This document shows, one piece after another, positions 23,701-35,376 of a stretch of 64,000 nt of DNA. This stretch comes from Gracilaria gracilis. Lineage: Eukaryota; Rhodophyta; Florideophyceae; Gracilariales; Gracilariaceae. The notes below the pieces were generated by a model. That model worked only from the letters and a program-made list of their open reading frames with translations, ran no database searches and was not told where the DNA came from. Made by a program: the position numbers and the translations under genes. The stretch is from the NCBI GenBank assembly GCA_030374805.1, contig JARGSG010000092.1:124001-188000 (forward strand), given 5' to 3'. Numbering within the stretch: the first letter of the stretch is position 1; every line of letters begins with the position of its first letter.

Positions 23701-25480
23701 CATTCCGACTTAGAGGGTTCGATGACTCCTGATTCCATCATCCGTTGGACTTCGAATTTCTCTATCTCTCGGGCCTTGTGAACCGCTCTGTAGGGGGCTT
23801 GGCAAACCGGTTTGGACCCCGGTTCAAGTGTGATCCTGTGAAGGGCTGCATTGATCTGACCCAGTCGTCCCGACCACATGTTCTCGAACTCCTGTAATAG
23901 GTCTAAGACTCGATTTCGGTAAGGGATGAATTCCACCCCGGTTTGAAATGTATCTTTCCAGTCCTGTTCAGGTTTCTCCCGTAGTGGGAATCCCTCTTTG
24001 GGATCTCTATCTTTGTCTCCCTTTCCTTCTTTGGGATGGAGCCGACCGGGCTCCTCGTGGAGGACAGTGAGGGCTCGCGTAGAGGGCAAGGCGAGGCCAC
24101 TAATACTATTTTAGGCATGCGAACTTCTGTATGAGAGAAATTGCTGACTAATACCCGAAAGGGACGTCGTGGCGAGATATTCATGACGCCACGTAGCCAT
24201 TACGGAGAGATCCCGCGAGACCGTTTTAGGGTGGTTTTGTAAGAATACCAATCTTGACGTGTCGAAGGTAACCAAGGCTTCCCGTTGGGTCATCGGTGGT
24301 ATGGATATTGGTTTTGCCAAACGAACCTTATTGGAAAGTGTAGTTCGAGGAAGCTGGTCGACCGCCTTTTTATCGCCGATGAAGCCGCTGAAGAGGCTGA
24401 ATATCGCTACCGGTGAAGACCCATAGAGGACGACTTTGCGTTCCCGGGAGTAAATAGCGCGCACGTGACGGTTGATGAATGAGGTTCCCAGAAGGGCGTC
24501 GGCCTGGGGACTTCCCTGGTCCCCCTTTCCCACGTCCCAATTGGGAGTTGTTACTGGTACTCTTCTGCGTCCCCGGGGGGGTTGCCCAGGTCGGGTCGAT
24601 CAGCGTTGGGGTCCCTGTCGGGTCTTGAATCTGCTTCATGTTGGGCAGGGGAAGTGGGTGGTTGCCATACCGAGACGGCCGGTTGACGATTGGTAAATTG
24701 CTCGAACCCAAATTGGGTGAGCTGTAGACGGCGCCCCACCTCAGTGTTGACACTGGTTGCGATTGTGCTGTACAGAGCTTCGGAAATGGTCATTTTCAGA
24801 GCAACCCGGTGGGTAAGGGTATCCAACAGGCCCTCCAATTCAACGTTTACCCGAACGGAAATACGGTGTTCAACCTCCAGGGATACCATTGACATCACGA
24901 GGGGTCGTAAAGCTATGAGCAAACTCCCCGGGAGGGGCTACGTATCGCTCCCACTGGCCGTTGTGGGCTCCCACGTGTGGGTTGGTATTTCCCTCGGGGC
25001 TTGCGGCGTCTGAAAGGCGGCTTCGCGAGAGACGCGCTGACGCACGGCCTCGAGACGGTTCCGAATATCGGTTGGTGTGGATTGGCGGAGTATGCTCCGC
25101 GAGTCGTCCACACGAGGTAGGATCTCTCCTCGGGCACTTCGAGTACTCGGAGCCCCTGAGTTGGGGGCGTCTGGCGCTTTGTGGGTGCCACCGTCTTGTA
25201 AGGGCTGAGCTAGGTCGGCGTGTCCACGGGCGGGTCCCGGCGGGATGGCCATTACGGTTGGTTGAGGGGAATTTTCGTCCGACGCGCGGCGACCAAATTC
25301 CAAGAATGGGCTAGTTCGTGAAACTCTAGGTTGGGAAACGATTTCGATGTAAGAGACAAAAAGTTCCAGACGGGCTTTGAAATCCCGCGAGGTAAGTGGG
25401 CTCCTTGGCGAGGTACGAGTACCGAGAGGGTCTTTCACTCCAGAAACACCGAGGTGGGAATTTCTAGATTGGGAGACCAA
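20765..25480 (-). pseudogene. gag-pol region of gypsy element A
   Basis: Approximate parts on the minus strand are as follows. A gag-like N-terminal region lies at 24.55-25.48 kb. The aspartic-protease flank with LLGTSFINRHV is near 24.5 kb, matching LGTNFIDRHV of element B. Reverse transcriptase lies at 23.0-24.1 kb with a LDDVIIYS active-site block and RNase H at 22.3-23.0 kb. Integrase lies at about 21.3-22.1 kb with the NGQAERFNRTL block, followed by a long Pro/Thr-rich tail to 20.77 kb. The integrase part is the longest open stretch (431 codons). As a whole the region is a fossil with many breaks and cannot be active. Confidence 0.85.
25471..25479 (-). promoter_or_regulatory. Primer-binding site of element A
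   Basis: Two bases inside the 5' LTR the minus strand reads TGGTCTCCC. Element B has TGGTCTCCT at the equivalent place. Such a sequence would pair with the 3' end of a tRNA ending GGAGACCA. The tRNA identity was not established. Confidence 0.75.
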
Positions 25481-25481
25481 T

Positions 25482-25905
25482 TGAAGTGCAAACACAGTAG
25501 TGGATGCCTAATATGCCCAAAAGCGGAAGTAGTAGGGCAGTACCCAAGTTGGGACGGAGGAGCGTGCAACGGACTCTAACAATGGGGCACGAGATAGGCG
25601 TGCAGCACCGGTAGAGGACGTAGAACGACCCTATGCGAACTAGACGATGAAGAATTGGCTAGGGGGTACTTGAGGTTTACCAGGGTCAGCTCTGCCAGGC
25701 GGGAGGTGCTTAAGTGCACCTCCGGGGGCAGCGGTTACGTGTCGAAAGATAATAAACTGTCCACCTACGGAGGGTACCCACAGGGGTGACACGACAACTG
25801 TCACAACCCTACACGTGGGTATTACCGAGATGCCCCCATGTGCATAATAACTAGCTACTAATCCTACTATGCACTAATCTGGGCAGTGAGCTCCGTTGCA
25901 CTATA
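25482..25905 (-). repeat. 5' LTR of gypsy element A
   Basis: Direct repeat of 16189-16613. On the element strand it starts at 25905 and ends ACTTCA at 25482. It is followed by the primer-binding site and flanked outside by GGGAG (25906-25910). Confidence 0.9.
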
Positions 25906-25910
25906 GGGAG

Positions 25911-27740
25911 CATGGGAATAACCGAGAAAGGTTTGGTGGATGGATAGAGCGTAGAAGGAGGTTAAGTACCAAGAAAAGTTTTCAAGGCGTGCTACATTGC
26001 GTTGAAGTTGCAGAAAGAGAGATTGAGATTCCGCTTTAGAACAGTCAATGATTGGGTCAGATGTAAGTACTGGATGCTTTTACAGGAAGTGTTGTGTCTG
26101 CTTTGCTCACGGGATGCACAGTGGCTTCGTTGTGAGGTTCCGTTGGGACGAAAAAAGAACCAGGGGTGAAGGCAGGTTGCGCAAGGGCTTGATTTTGCGT
26201 TGCCCCTTTTCGAATCTCAAAGACCCTTGTCATCTCCTTCGAAGATGCGCGAATTGCGTCGCGAAGCCCAATGATGTGCTACAGATTCATCTTCTTTGTG
26301 CTAGCATGGGCATTGCAAAGGCTTTAGGCGGGGTTGTGTCTTTTTTGCTAATTTGTTTGTAAAACGTAGAAGTTTTAAACATGAAGTACCTGTACACAAG
26401 GTGAGGGACAACAGCTATACAATAGGTTGTTATCACCCAGTCACGCATTTAGGCAATGTGCACATTATGTCGAACACCTCGAATTTCCTCCTGGATAACT
26501 AACTCTAATTCAAAATGAATAGATCGACAAAACTGTTTAACGGCTTACAAGCAGGTGCTACGTAGCAAATTATGTACAATTTGAAAATTTTATTGCAAAA
26601 AAAGATACTACATAGTTGCAAAATGAAGCACAAGCTAACAAGTAGTATTAATAACTATGATGGTTACAAAATTGTCATATCTTGAAAAGTAATTACAAAG
26701 ATGCACAACATAAACAAATACGTCATTTTGCGTCATTCGCTTGCCAATGACTAGATTTTTACAATACAAACTTCAATGCTATTTACGTTAATCAAGACAA
26801 ATATCGAAAACGATAACAATTCGAGCAAAGGTTATACAACACTAGTAAAACCATCACCTATGCAGGTGGCGTACAGCCCGTCACCTATGCCGGTACTGTG
26901 CAGTCTTTCCCATGAATGTTCATTCTTATGACTCTGTAAGTGTCTGGAAATTTGTTACAACTGTTTCCCAACAGGCACTCGTCTTCAAATTATTTCGATT
27001 CCTATAGTCATGGGGAACGTGTATCTGTCGTAAACGTACCCATGAGCTGTAGGTTCTGGCTGGTGTAAAGAAGCGCATGAGAGCTCAACCAAAAATAAAA
27101 AACCTACAAACCAAAACATTAGCTTGGCACCTGAAGTTCGTAGGGGCATACGACCGGAAACATAGTCTAGCATCTCTAGATAAACGACGGTGGACTTCAA
27201 TACGCGGTAAAAGTGAATGGTACGAAGTCGTCAGTAGCCAAGATCGTATAGTATCTGGTTTAGTGGTGCCTGGCTTTACAATACCTCAGAATGTGGTGTA
27301 ACGCCCTCTCGGAGTGGTTTCTGATACTTATTCATATTTGAGAGCATGGGTTGGTGTCTTCTCGCGGAGTTGTGTATCAATAGTAATGGCCACTACGGTG
27401 GGGAGGGCAGGTGGATTACGAATGAATCAGGAGGTTGGCCACGTGATGAAGTGGAATATTCGCCACGGTGCGTGGGTAATTATGACTGCACTCTCCCAAT
27501 GTCTTGGTGGGCTTGGGGTGGAGGATTCCAGAGCATCTGGTGACATAAAGCAGATGCGGGCGTCGATAATAGAACAGCTGGAGCATCCATGCCATCCTTC
27601 TGGACCTCAGGAGGGTGCAGGACCGTCCTCGTGAGAGGGTATCTGGTTCATGCCAACGCTTGCCGGTTGTCCTCCCGAACAGCCGGAGGGTCAACATAGT
27701 TGAATGGCTACGACCAAGTGACTTGAGTAGACTCTGATTC
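25911..27740. other. AT-rich intergenic stretch; possible small secreted peptide
   Basis: Mostly AT-rich DNA without a recognisable gene, notably 26370-26900. On the minus strand an ATG at 27119 opens a 44-codon frame ending at 26985. Its first 18 residues (MFWFVGFLFLVELSCASL) resemble a signal peptide, followed by a short hydrophilic tail. This could be the first exon of a secreted protein or chance. I have no homology for it. Confidence 0.3.
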
Positions 27741-27749
27741 CCCAAGCCA

Positions 27750-30700
27750 TATTTATCTTCTCTCTTTTTTTTCATCTTCTCTTCTCGAGGCTTCTTCCTC
27801 TCTTCTTGAGATGCTATCCTCCCTATTGAAGGGCCGGCTTCTTCTCTTCCCGGAGCGCCTCACGGAGAACTCCATCTCTCCATGTCTTCCTCTAGGCAGC
27901 GAGTTATCGGCGGTGTCGCACCATTGTGATCGAGCTGCCACTGTCACGATCCGATTTGATTGGCGAATCATCCCACAAGCGCGTTGTTGATCGTGGCTGT
28001 TATTCCCGTCCTTGTACGGAGATGATACCGCACGATATTCGATCGGGGAAAATGTTCCACCGGTTTCGTTTCTGTCACTGGACGGTGGGTATCCGTACCA
28101 AAGGATTTGGTATTGGATATACCCGTCATGATGATACCTATGCCCGAAGATACGGGCGATAAAAACTTTCAGAGGGTGAATGTCCTGCTTCACGGTTACT
28201 GTGTTTGCCCGTTCCACGATGGCTTCCAACGGCTTTGCCGGTAATCGTGCCAGATCGGGTGACGGATCTGATGCCGGTGGCAGAACAGCTTAACTTGATT
28301 GAATTGAACGGGCCGGGCTTCTCCACGAAGGTGGCGCTTGTTACCCGCACGCGAGGTCCTCTCCGCACGTTTGCGAGGCTGGTCTCGTCCTCTTCGCGAC
28401 GGTTGGCGAGAGAGAGGCGGTTTAGTGGGAGTGGCGCATGCCGGTTGACGTGAACCGATTTGGCGGTTGACTCCAGCAATTCCGCCATGCGGCGGGGATT
28501 TACCACTGTGTGGTGGGGCACGGCGCGTGCCGCGTTCCAAGTGCCCGTTCATCTCTCCAGCGCATGTAGTGTGGCTCGTCCCAGATAAGGGGACGCGAAC
28601 TTGCTCTCCATCGGTGTACAACAGGTTAGGGCGGCTTGCAGCATTCTGACGGGTACTTGATAGACCTCTCCCGACGGGCGGAGATGCCGCATCATCCGAA
28701 CTTGCTTCAGGGTGAGATTTCTTTACTTAATAGTGTGTTGAACCTGTCTGACCAGAAAAATTATCTAACCCGGAATGTGCTGTGACTGCGCTCTCTTGCG
28801 CCATGCTGCTGGTTAAAGAGCTAACGTCTTGGACAGGAGGCGACAGCGGTGCATCCGGTAAGTTTCTCGGTTGATTATCCAGGTGTCCTGTGTCCATACT
28901 CCCTTTCGGAGGGTAGTTGAGCAGACTCTTCTTTGCCTGTGTCGAAGGAGCATCGAGAGCGCGATTAATAGATCTCTCCTCCAATGGAGGTGCTTCAGTA
29001 GCAACGTCTGATGACACTTCCTTAATAAGGGGTCCATTTCCAGCAACCTGAGGTGGTGCCGCATCTGTTTCTGGCGAACGAGCCTTTTTGACAAGAGTGC
29101 TGTTCTCCGCAGAGGGTCGGGCATCCGTTATATTGTCAACAGAAGATTTCAGAACTGCAAAACAGGCAACCGGGGTTTCCGTTCCGTACGCGTTCTGGAC
29201 GAAACCAGGTGGCTTTCCCACTTCAGTTAACTCTAAGTCACGACCAGTCTACAACTTTCGCGACAACGGTAGAGTCTTCGCTTTCAAGCGGTCCTTTTCC
29301 TCCAACTTTTTAATTGGAGCGACGTAAAGAGTTAATCTCATGCATGATTGGGGTTCAACATTGGCTCTAAAGCGAAGGCAAATTAACCCGGAGAATCCGA
29401 AGATTCAGGAAACTGCGATATAATCAGCAAGTTGGAAAGTCCTCGGGAGGGTTGCGAGACCCCCTTCGGGTAGGAAGCCATTCCTTCGGTTGAAGAGTAC
29501 TCGAATTATCAACCTGAGTTCGGGAGGTAGTAATAACCTCCGTACTCGGGCTTGGGCCTTGTACCACGCGATCGCGAGAGAATCGCTCATGGGCGTCACC
29601 AACGTCCAGTACCACTGTGTCTTCGTTCAACGAGATGAACTTGTAGGGATCATCCACAATGGCCGAGAGTTTGTGGCGCTTCTCTTTCTCAGGGTTGTAG
29701 GTCCCCTTTCTGACAAAGGCGAATTGTCCTTCCGATATCGAGGGAAGTGACCGAAGGATTCGGGCATCCAAATTCCGCTTGTACGTGAGTTTTGGTTTTC
29801 CCATCGCGGATTTGACGACGGGGGCCATCGTGGTCAGCCACATATTCCATCGAATGTAATGATCAGCTGTAGACGGAGACTTATCCAGAGTTGGCTCTGG
29901 TTCAAATTTAACCGGCAGTGGGGGCCGTGAGAGAACTAGTTGAATTGGAGATAAACCAGTAACTCTGTGGGCCTGCGTGTTGTACGCCTAAGTCACCTTA
30001 TCGGTGTACAAATCCCATGTTCGAGGATGATAGATTGTATAGGCACGCAGTGTGGGCAACAACGTTCGGTTAAACCGCTCCACCTACCCGTTACATAAGG
30101 GGTGATACATCGTCGTGAACAAGTTCTTCAGATCTAGAATCTGACAGAAATGCTTGAACACCCTCGCAACGAATTGCGGTCCGTTATTCGAAAGGTGTTT
30201 AACCCGGGGAAACTTAAACGGAGACCTAATGGCAGACAAAGGCTTCAGCCACGCTTCATGTGGTAATCTTCTTCAACACAATCGTCCAGAATAGCTCCGA
30301 AAAGCTATCCATTATGAAGAGTAGGTACTTATATCCACGGTACGTCCGGAGTAACGCACGGGGAATATCTATAGCAACAAACTCGAGAGGAGCCTGTGGC
30401 AAGAACAGGGTTTGTTTTTCTTCGCATGGAGTCGTAATTTAACCCGTTCTCGAGCACAGTGGATACACGAACGCACAATTGCGTAGCAATCTAACGCTAG
30501 TTCTGGCCAGTAGAATTCCCGGCGTAGTGTCGTGTACAGTTTCTTTGCACCAAGGTGAGTAGCTAACCTCGAAAAGCGAGAGAGGTGTAGAACTCTCGAT
30601 TGGCTGGAATGCAAAACCACGACTTGTGAAGAATTCCAGACCGTCTTTACCAAATATCTTTGAGAGTCAACCCCAAAAGGGATGTTGGCACCGCCGTTTA

Positions 30701-32270
30701 ACTCGGCGCGTATCTCCGTCCAAAACGGGTCTCCGTTCTGTTAACGTATCATTTCCTCGAAGGTAAGCGGTGCAAATGAATCGGGGTCCCGATCTTCACC
30801 GTTTGCCACGAGAGTATCGTCACAGACGTCGTTTGAAATCAGATAATATTTCAAGCTGTTCTCGAATAGAAAACAGGGGATATCCTCATCATCGTCGTCA
30901 ACTGATAGAGCTTCACCTTCCGTTTCTGGACGTGAGAGGGTGTCCGCGTGGTCGTTCAAACTTCCCTTCTTATAGGAGGTTTCGTAATCAAACTCAGCAA
31001 GTCAGAACCTCTAACGCGTTAAGAGACCAGAAGGTTCCCTGACGAACATTAACCAACGCAGAGCGGAGTGCTCCGTATGAACAGTGCATTGTACACCCAT
31101 GAGATATGGTCGAAGGGTTTGCAATGCCTATAACATGGCCAAACATTCCTTTCCTGATACGAGGTAGTTCCTTTCAAGTAAGTTGAGTGATATGGATCAG
31201 TATCCTATGGGTTTTCGCTCTCCATCGGCTCTGGTTCGAAACAATGCACACCCAATCTGGTAGTCACTTGAGTCCGTATCTATGGTGTAATGTAAGCCGG
31301 TCTTCGGCAACGATAGGATCGATACAGAGGTAACTGCTTCAGTAAGAGAGTCGAAAGCTTTCGCTTGCGCGGGAAAGAGGGGTCCCAGTATTGGTAGCTT
31401 CCCCTTCTTTAGAAGGTCGTTGAAAAGCCCCGCGACCTTCATAAGACGCGGGATGAATCGTCGTTAGATTTTGCACAGCCCTAAAAAGGAGCGAAGTTCC
31501 GTTTGAGTTGTGGGGTGCTTGGCCTCCTTAAGTGACTTCAGTCGCGCATCGGCGACCATTAGGCATCGTGGACTAATGATGTGCCTGAGGTACCTAACCG
31601 AGTCGGTAAAAAACTCACAATTCTTCAATTGAAGAGAAATTCCGGGCTCACGGAGTGTGGTCATGATCTGAAGAACGTGGTCGAGATGATCATCCAGATT
31701 ACTGGAAAAGACAATGATCTCGTGAAGATATACGACGCAACTCCGCCACTTGAAACGGACCAGGAGGATATCCGAAGCACGCTGAAGGGTAGCAGTGGTG
31801 TTCGTCAGCCCAAGCGGCATATGCTTAATGCAGTATGACTCTGAATGGCAGACGAAGGCTTTCTTTTCACGGTCTTTCGGTCGAACGGTTACTTTCCAAT
31901 ACCAGCAATTTGCATGTAACGTGGAGAACACCACGGCTTCCCCGAGAGATTCGATATACTTTCCCATAAGGGGTATACGGTACATCACCCATTATTACCT
32001 GCAGTAGCGGTGTTCGACCTCCGTACCAGAGCGACGGGGAGGACCAACCAGTAGGAACAACGACGACTTTGATTACGGCTTCCGGTTTCGGGTTTCCTAT
32101 CGATACTATCAGAATCTTCGGGAAAGATGGCGCACGACGGGGTACATCAGCACTCGCCGAGCGGGGTTTCGACCGGCCAGCGCTACCGTCGCGAGACCGT
32201 TTACCAGAACCCATCGTCAACCGACAGTATCCAGAACTAGAAACTGGGAGCAATAAATAAAGTGTCTTGC
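27750..32270 (-). mobile_element. Truncated Ty3/gypsy chromovirus, element D
   Basis: Minus-strand fossil of pol. Reverse transcriptase is at about 31.46-32.26 kb, and RNase H at 30.74-31.44 kb with the TIDTDSSDYQIG block. The integrase zinc-binding region is near 30.4-30.65 kb, and integrase remnants and C-terminal part run to about 29.4 kb. A Pro/Ser-rich linker lies at 28.7-29.2 kb, with a chromodomain near 28.01-28.17 kb (GHRYHHDGYIQYQILWYGYP). No gag, no LTR pair and no antisense frames of the A/B type are seen. The right end stops where a tyrosine-recombinase remnant begins (about 32.27 kb). It is heavily broken (more than ten breaks) and looks older than A and B. Confidence 0.75.
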
Positions 32271-33422
32271 TTTCCTTAAGACAACGCTTGAAGAGCGACA
32301 CTCGACCAAGAAACTAACGAAATGCTCTACAAGAGACCTCTCTCGTACACAACGAAATAGAGCAACCGTTCGGTACACGCTTTCTTTTGCACACACAGAC
32401 CGTGCCACGGCAAGACGAAGAAACTGTGCAACTGTTGAAGTGAGCCTCCGAAAGCCTTCGCGGCCAGAAGTGGAATCCTCGATATACTTTGCCCTGTAAT
32501 ACACATCGTAGAGCTTCTGTATAGCGAGACAGTTTCCTCTCGTAACTTTCAGTGGCTTATATTTAAGCCCATACTTATATGTCTTCGATGAAGACAATAA
32601 CTTGGCGTCATCAGTGACAAGATAGTCAGGTTTACTGGCATTAAGACCCTCCAGGTACCCATACTAGTTCCAACGTGCTTCCAGGGAATCATTTCGGGGA
32701 ATACAGTCGTCCTCCCCGCAGTCCACGCACTTGTTTCTACACTTTGGTTCATTCGGACAGTGGTCATAATAGTGACATAAGTTCATCTTGTGTCTGGACC
32801 GCTGTAGTTTGACGCTCCTGATATGCTGCTCTGACCCTTGCTCGATACTCCTGTTCAACCGCACCTTCTTCCGAGGTCTACGTTTAGCAAAAGAGCAGTC
32901 ATCCTTGTCCGCATCGTGAACTTCGCTGCTAGACTTCCTCTTCCTGCGTGGTCGTGGTCCACACATGAAAGAAGATTCTTCCGTGGAGTTTTCCCAGTTC
33001 AATCTCTTCCTCCCAGGACGATATTTGGCAGAGCTTTCGTCGTCATCAGTGGCGTTGAACCAAATCAACCGCCTCCTTGTTTTGAATCTAGATCTACTAA
33101 GGGAGCAATTGTCCAGATCTAAGTTGCGGAAGCTGTCCGTGCTCAATGTCTTGTTTCTGTGCGGTCCCCGCCCGGTAAACGAACTGTCGTCCTCATCGGA
33201 AAAAAAGGATACGATGGCGATGCAAAGACCTCTTGTGTCTGGGCCGCTGTACTTCGACGGGCCTGAAATGTTGATCTGAGTAGATCGTGGGTGTCTTGCC
33301 CCCCGCAGGCATATTTCTGTTCCTCCGAAGGTTTGAGACCCAAAGCTGGAAGCTTCAAAGCCCCTCGCCGATAAGGTAGAAATCAGGTCCGGCACTGCCA
33401 AATCGAGGGATGTTGATCGCAA
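32270..33422 (-). pseudogene. Decayed N-terminal region of a Crypton-type tyrosine recombinase
   Basis: The 3' part of this minus-strand region (about 32660-32270) aligns with residues 45-175 of the recombinase at 60823-62277. Paired blocks are YLEGLNASKPDYLVTDDAKLL with HLNFFSTPEAKLL, GNCLAIQKLYDVYY with ENCLDLRSVYNVYY, SQ/AQFLR-x-AV, and RERSLVEHF with ANRDLVTRF. Upstream is a 252-codon frame that is Ser/Arg/Asp-rich with repeated R-x-R-x-R(R/K) blocks and ends in a Cys/His cluster (CHYYDHCPNEPKCRNKC). It may be the native N-terminal extension. A TAG near 32665 interrupts the frame. The catalytic C-terminal half is missing, cut off where gypsy fossil D starts. Confidence 0.6.
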
Positions 33423-33745
33423 TCGGCTGGACTTATAGCGCTTTCCTCCAGACTACGGCATTCCGTGGCGCTTTGCGAGTTTGATGGCAAGCGTCGCCTC
33501 GCGATTATTCCTGAGGCGAAAGCGTCATACTAGTAACTTGAAACGCCAAATTTGGCGAGCTTCACGCGGCGATTCCCAATTTAGCGACGGTTGCCATCGG
33601 TCGCACGGCGGCATGCAGCACTCGTAATCGTATCGCCAGTCAGGGAAGATGACCATCAATGATGTTTCGTCCTGACACTGAACGAATAATTACGATAAAG
33701 AACGGTTATCGTATTATTCGTATCTCGCTGCCATTCTGTACATGT

Positions 33746-33771
33746 ACACCCAGTGACTCCATTTAATGTGG
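33746..33771 (+). repeat. 26-bp motif shared in inverted orientation with 59905-59930
   Basis: ACACCCAGTGACT then CATTTAATGTGG matches the reverse complement of 59905-59930 at 25 of 26 positions. Such a match 26 kb apart suggests the conserved terminus of a transposon family present at both places. A diverged version (ACCCAGTGA...AATGTGGG) also lies near 46735-46772 on the minus strand. Confidence 0.5.
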
Positions 33772-35370
33772 TTGCAAAAAAAACATGGTAACACAATTAT
33801 CGTGGCCTGACAAAGACCACACTACTAGAGGTACAAAAGGGTGGGCTCGCGGTCTTAATTAATGTGAGTATCAGACTGGCGTTGCGCGGGAAAGCTGGGT
33901 ACGGCACATATCTCGAGACTTCTGCACTCGATCTGCCTTCAAAGTCTGTCGACTCCAACAAGAGCTAAATTAAAGCCAATTCATCATGAGTGTACCGACC
34001 TCTGGGTCACCGATTATTGCCGCCTTTCAGCGCTCCGCCAAGACCCAACAGCATGAAGACAACCATTCCCCCACTGAACCTGCATTATGGACAAAATATG
34101 GGCCAAAGTAGGGCCAGAGTAGTACATATTCCACGCGAGAAGGGCCAAAGCACGGCGCTATTTGTGCACTTGGCCGGAAGCAATTTTCTAAAAATTTTGA
34201 ACGAGTCCAAATGGTGACCAAAATCAGTCTTCTAATCTGGCAGTGTTCCACACGCTGGCCACACGTGGCCAGCATGGGAGCGCTCCTTCTATGCGTTGCC
34301 CATGTTTGGGCGGTTTGAAATGTTTGACACATTTTGGTCATGTTTTGTGTATTGTGAATAGAGGTCAAGTGCAATTTTCCGTGGTGAAACGGACGCGGGA
34401 GATTTGACGGCGTTTCCAGAAGCATGTACCAAAGTTAGCATAACCCCGTTTTGCCTCATCACGCAAATGCGCCAATACGTACTCATAACACCCATCCCTC
34501 CTTTGTTAACGTTCCTACGGTGACTCTGACCCCCCCGCGCCAGGCAATGACGGCCCTGGCGGGGTGGTTAGCGTCGTGAAACAACAACAATCATGTCGTG
34601 AGTGGAGCGATTAGAACAGCACACAGGCACGGAACGGCCTCACAGGAGACGTTCAACGCAAAGTAAGAGCACGACGGTGATCACTGACTTTCTCAAACTC
34701 TGCCCACCAACAACGGTCGCGGCGAACTCTTCTACGCAATAAAAAAAGGATCCAAACGGCGCGAACAAGCTCCACAGCTTTCCCTACTTCTTTATCGATC
34801 CAAAGATGTCATGACATCATGCCAGAGAGGTTTACACCTTGGTTTTGTAGTTCGCTCTGTGAGGCCCGGTGTTTGCAAATAGATTGACTTGTTGGGTGAT
34901 ATATGCCTACTACGTGCAGTGCCTTTGGTTTTTTTCGTTTTCAAAGGATTCATGATTCTTGGTTTCGGTTACAGGGTTTGTTTAGCGCTTTTCTGTTTAC
35001 AGTCAAGCTGGAGAACAACTATCGCATAAAGGGAATGTACATCGGCAAAAGTGATGACTCAAATGTAACCATTCTCCCTCGATCAAGAGCCAGCGCCAAC
35101 ATGGCGCAGAACGTCTCCAAAAACCCAATGCTAGACCCAGGTCACAAAGCCTTTCTCTTGGTTCATTCTGCCAAAAGCGCATTCGTACGATTCGTATACG
35201 CATCTTTTTTCCTACAACCGTTGACTGCAAGGCTTGAAGGACAGAAATTGGTAAAGAAATGTGTTTTTGTCTTGGACAGAATCGAACCAAAAGTTATTTA
35301 TCTGTACTATACAAGTTAGTCGACGAACACTATAGATACAAAGTCAGTCTATACTCTGTACATTTGGATA
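33772..35370. other. No gene recognised
   Basis: A plus-strand frame of 138 codons at 34903-35319 is the longest. It is basic and hydrophobic without a recognisable domain and may be chance. A short GC-rich inverted repeat (CCCGCGCCAGG...CCCTGGCGGGG) lies near 34533-34564. Nothing else stands out. Confidence 0.4.
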
Positions 35371-35376
35371 TAAAAG

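Larger units (their letters stand above)
16189..25905 (-). mobile_element. Ty3/gypsy retrotransposon, element A
   Basis: A 9.7-kb element on the minus strand. It is bounded by direct LTRs of about 425 bp (16189-16613 and 25482-25905) that open TGTAGT/TATAGT and close with CA on that strand, and by a GGGAG duplication. In element order it holds a primer-binding site, a gag-like N-terminal region, protease, reverse transcriptase, RNase H, integrase, a tail, a 3' region with two antisense reading frames, and a polypurine tract. The LTRs differ at about 21 of 424 positions (near 5 percent), so the insertion is older than element B. The coding region is heavily broken (a dozen or more breaks). PBS, PPT, LTR ends and antisense frames tie it to element B. 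Confidence 0.9.

Noticed and set aside
27750-32270. Antisense frames of the A/B type in gypsy D
   Set aside because: The plus-strand frames here are short and share none of the conserved blocks, and the 3' region of D appears different or lost.
34903-35319. 138-codon plus-strand frame as a host gene
   Set aside because: No domain, no partner, and composition like its surroundings. Kept only as a remark.
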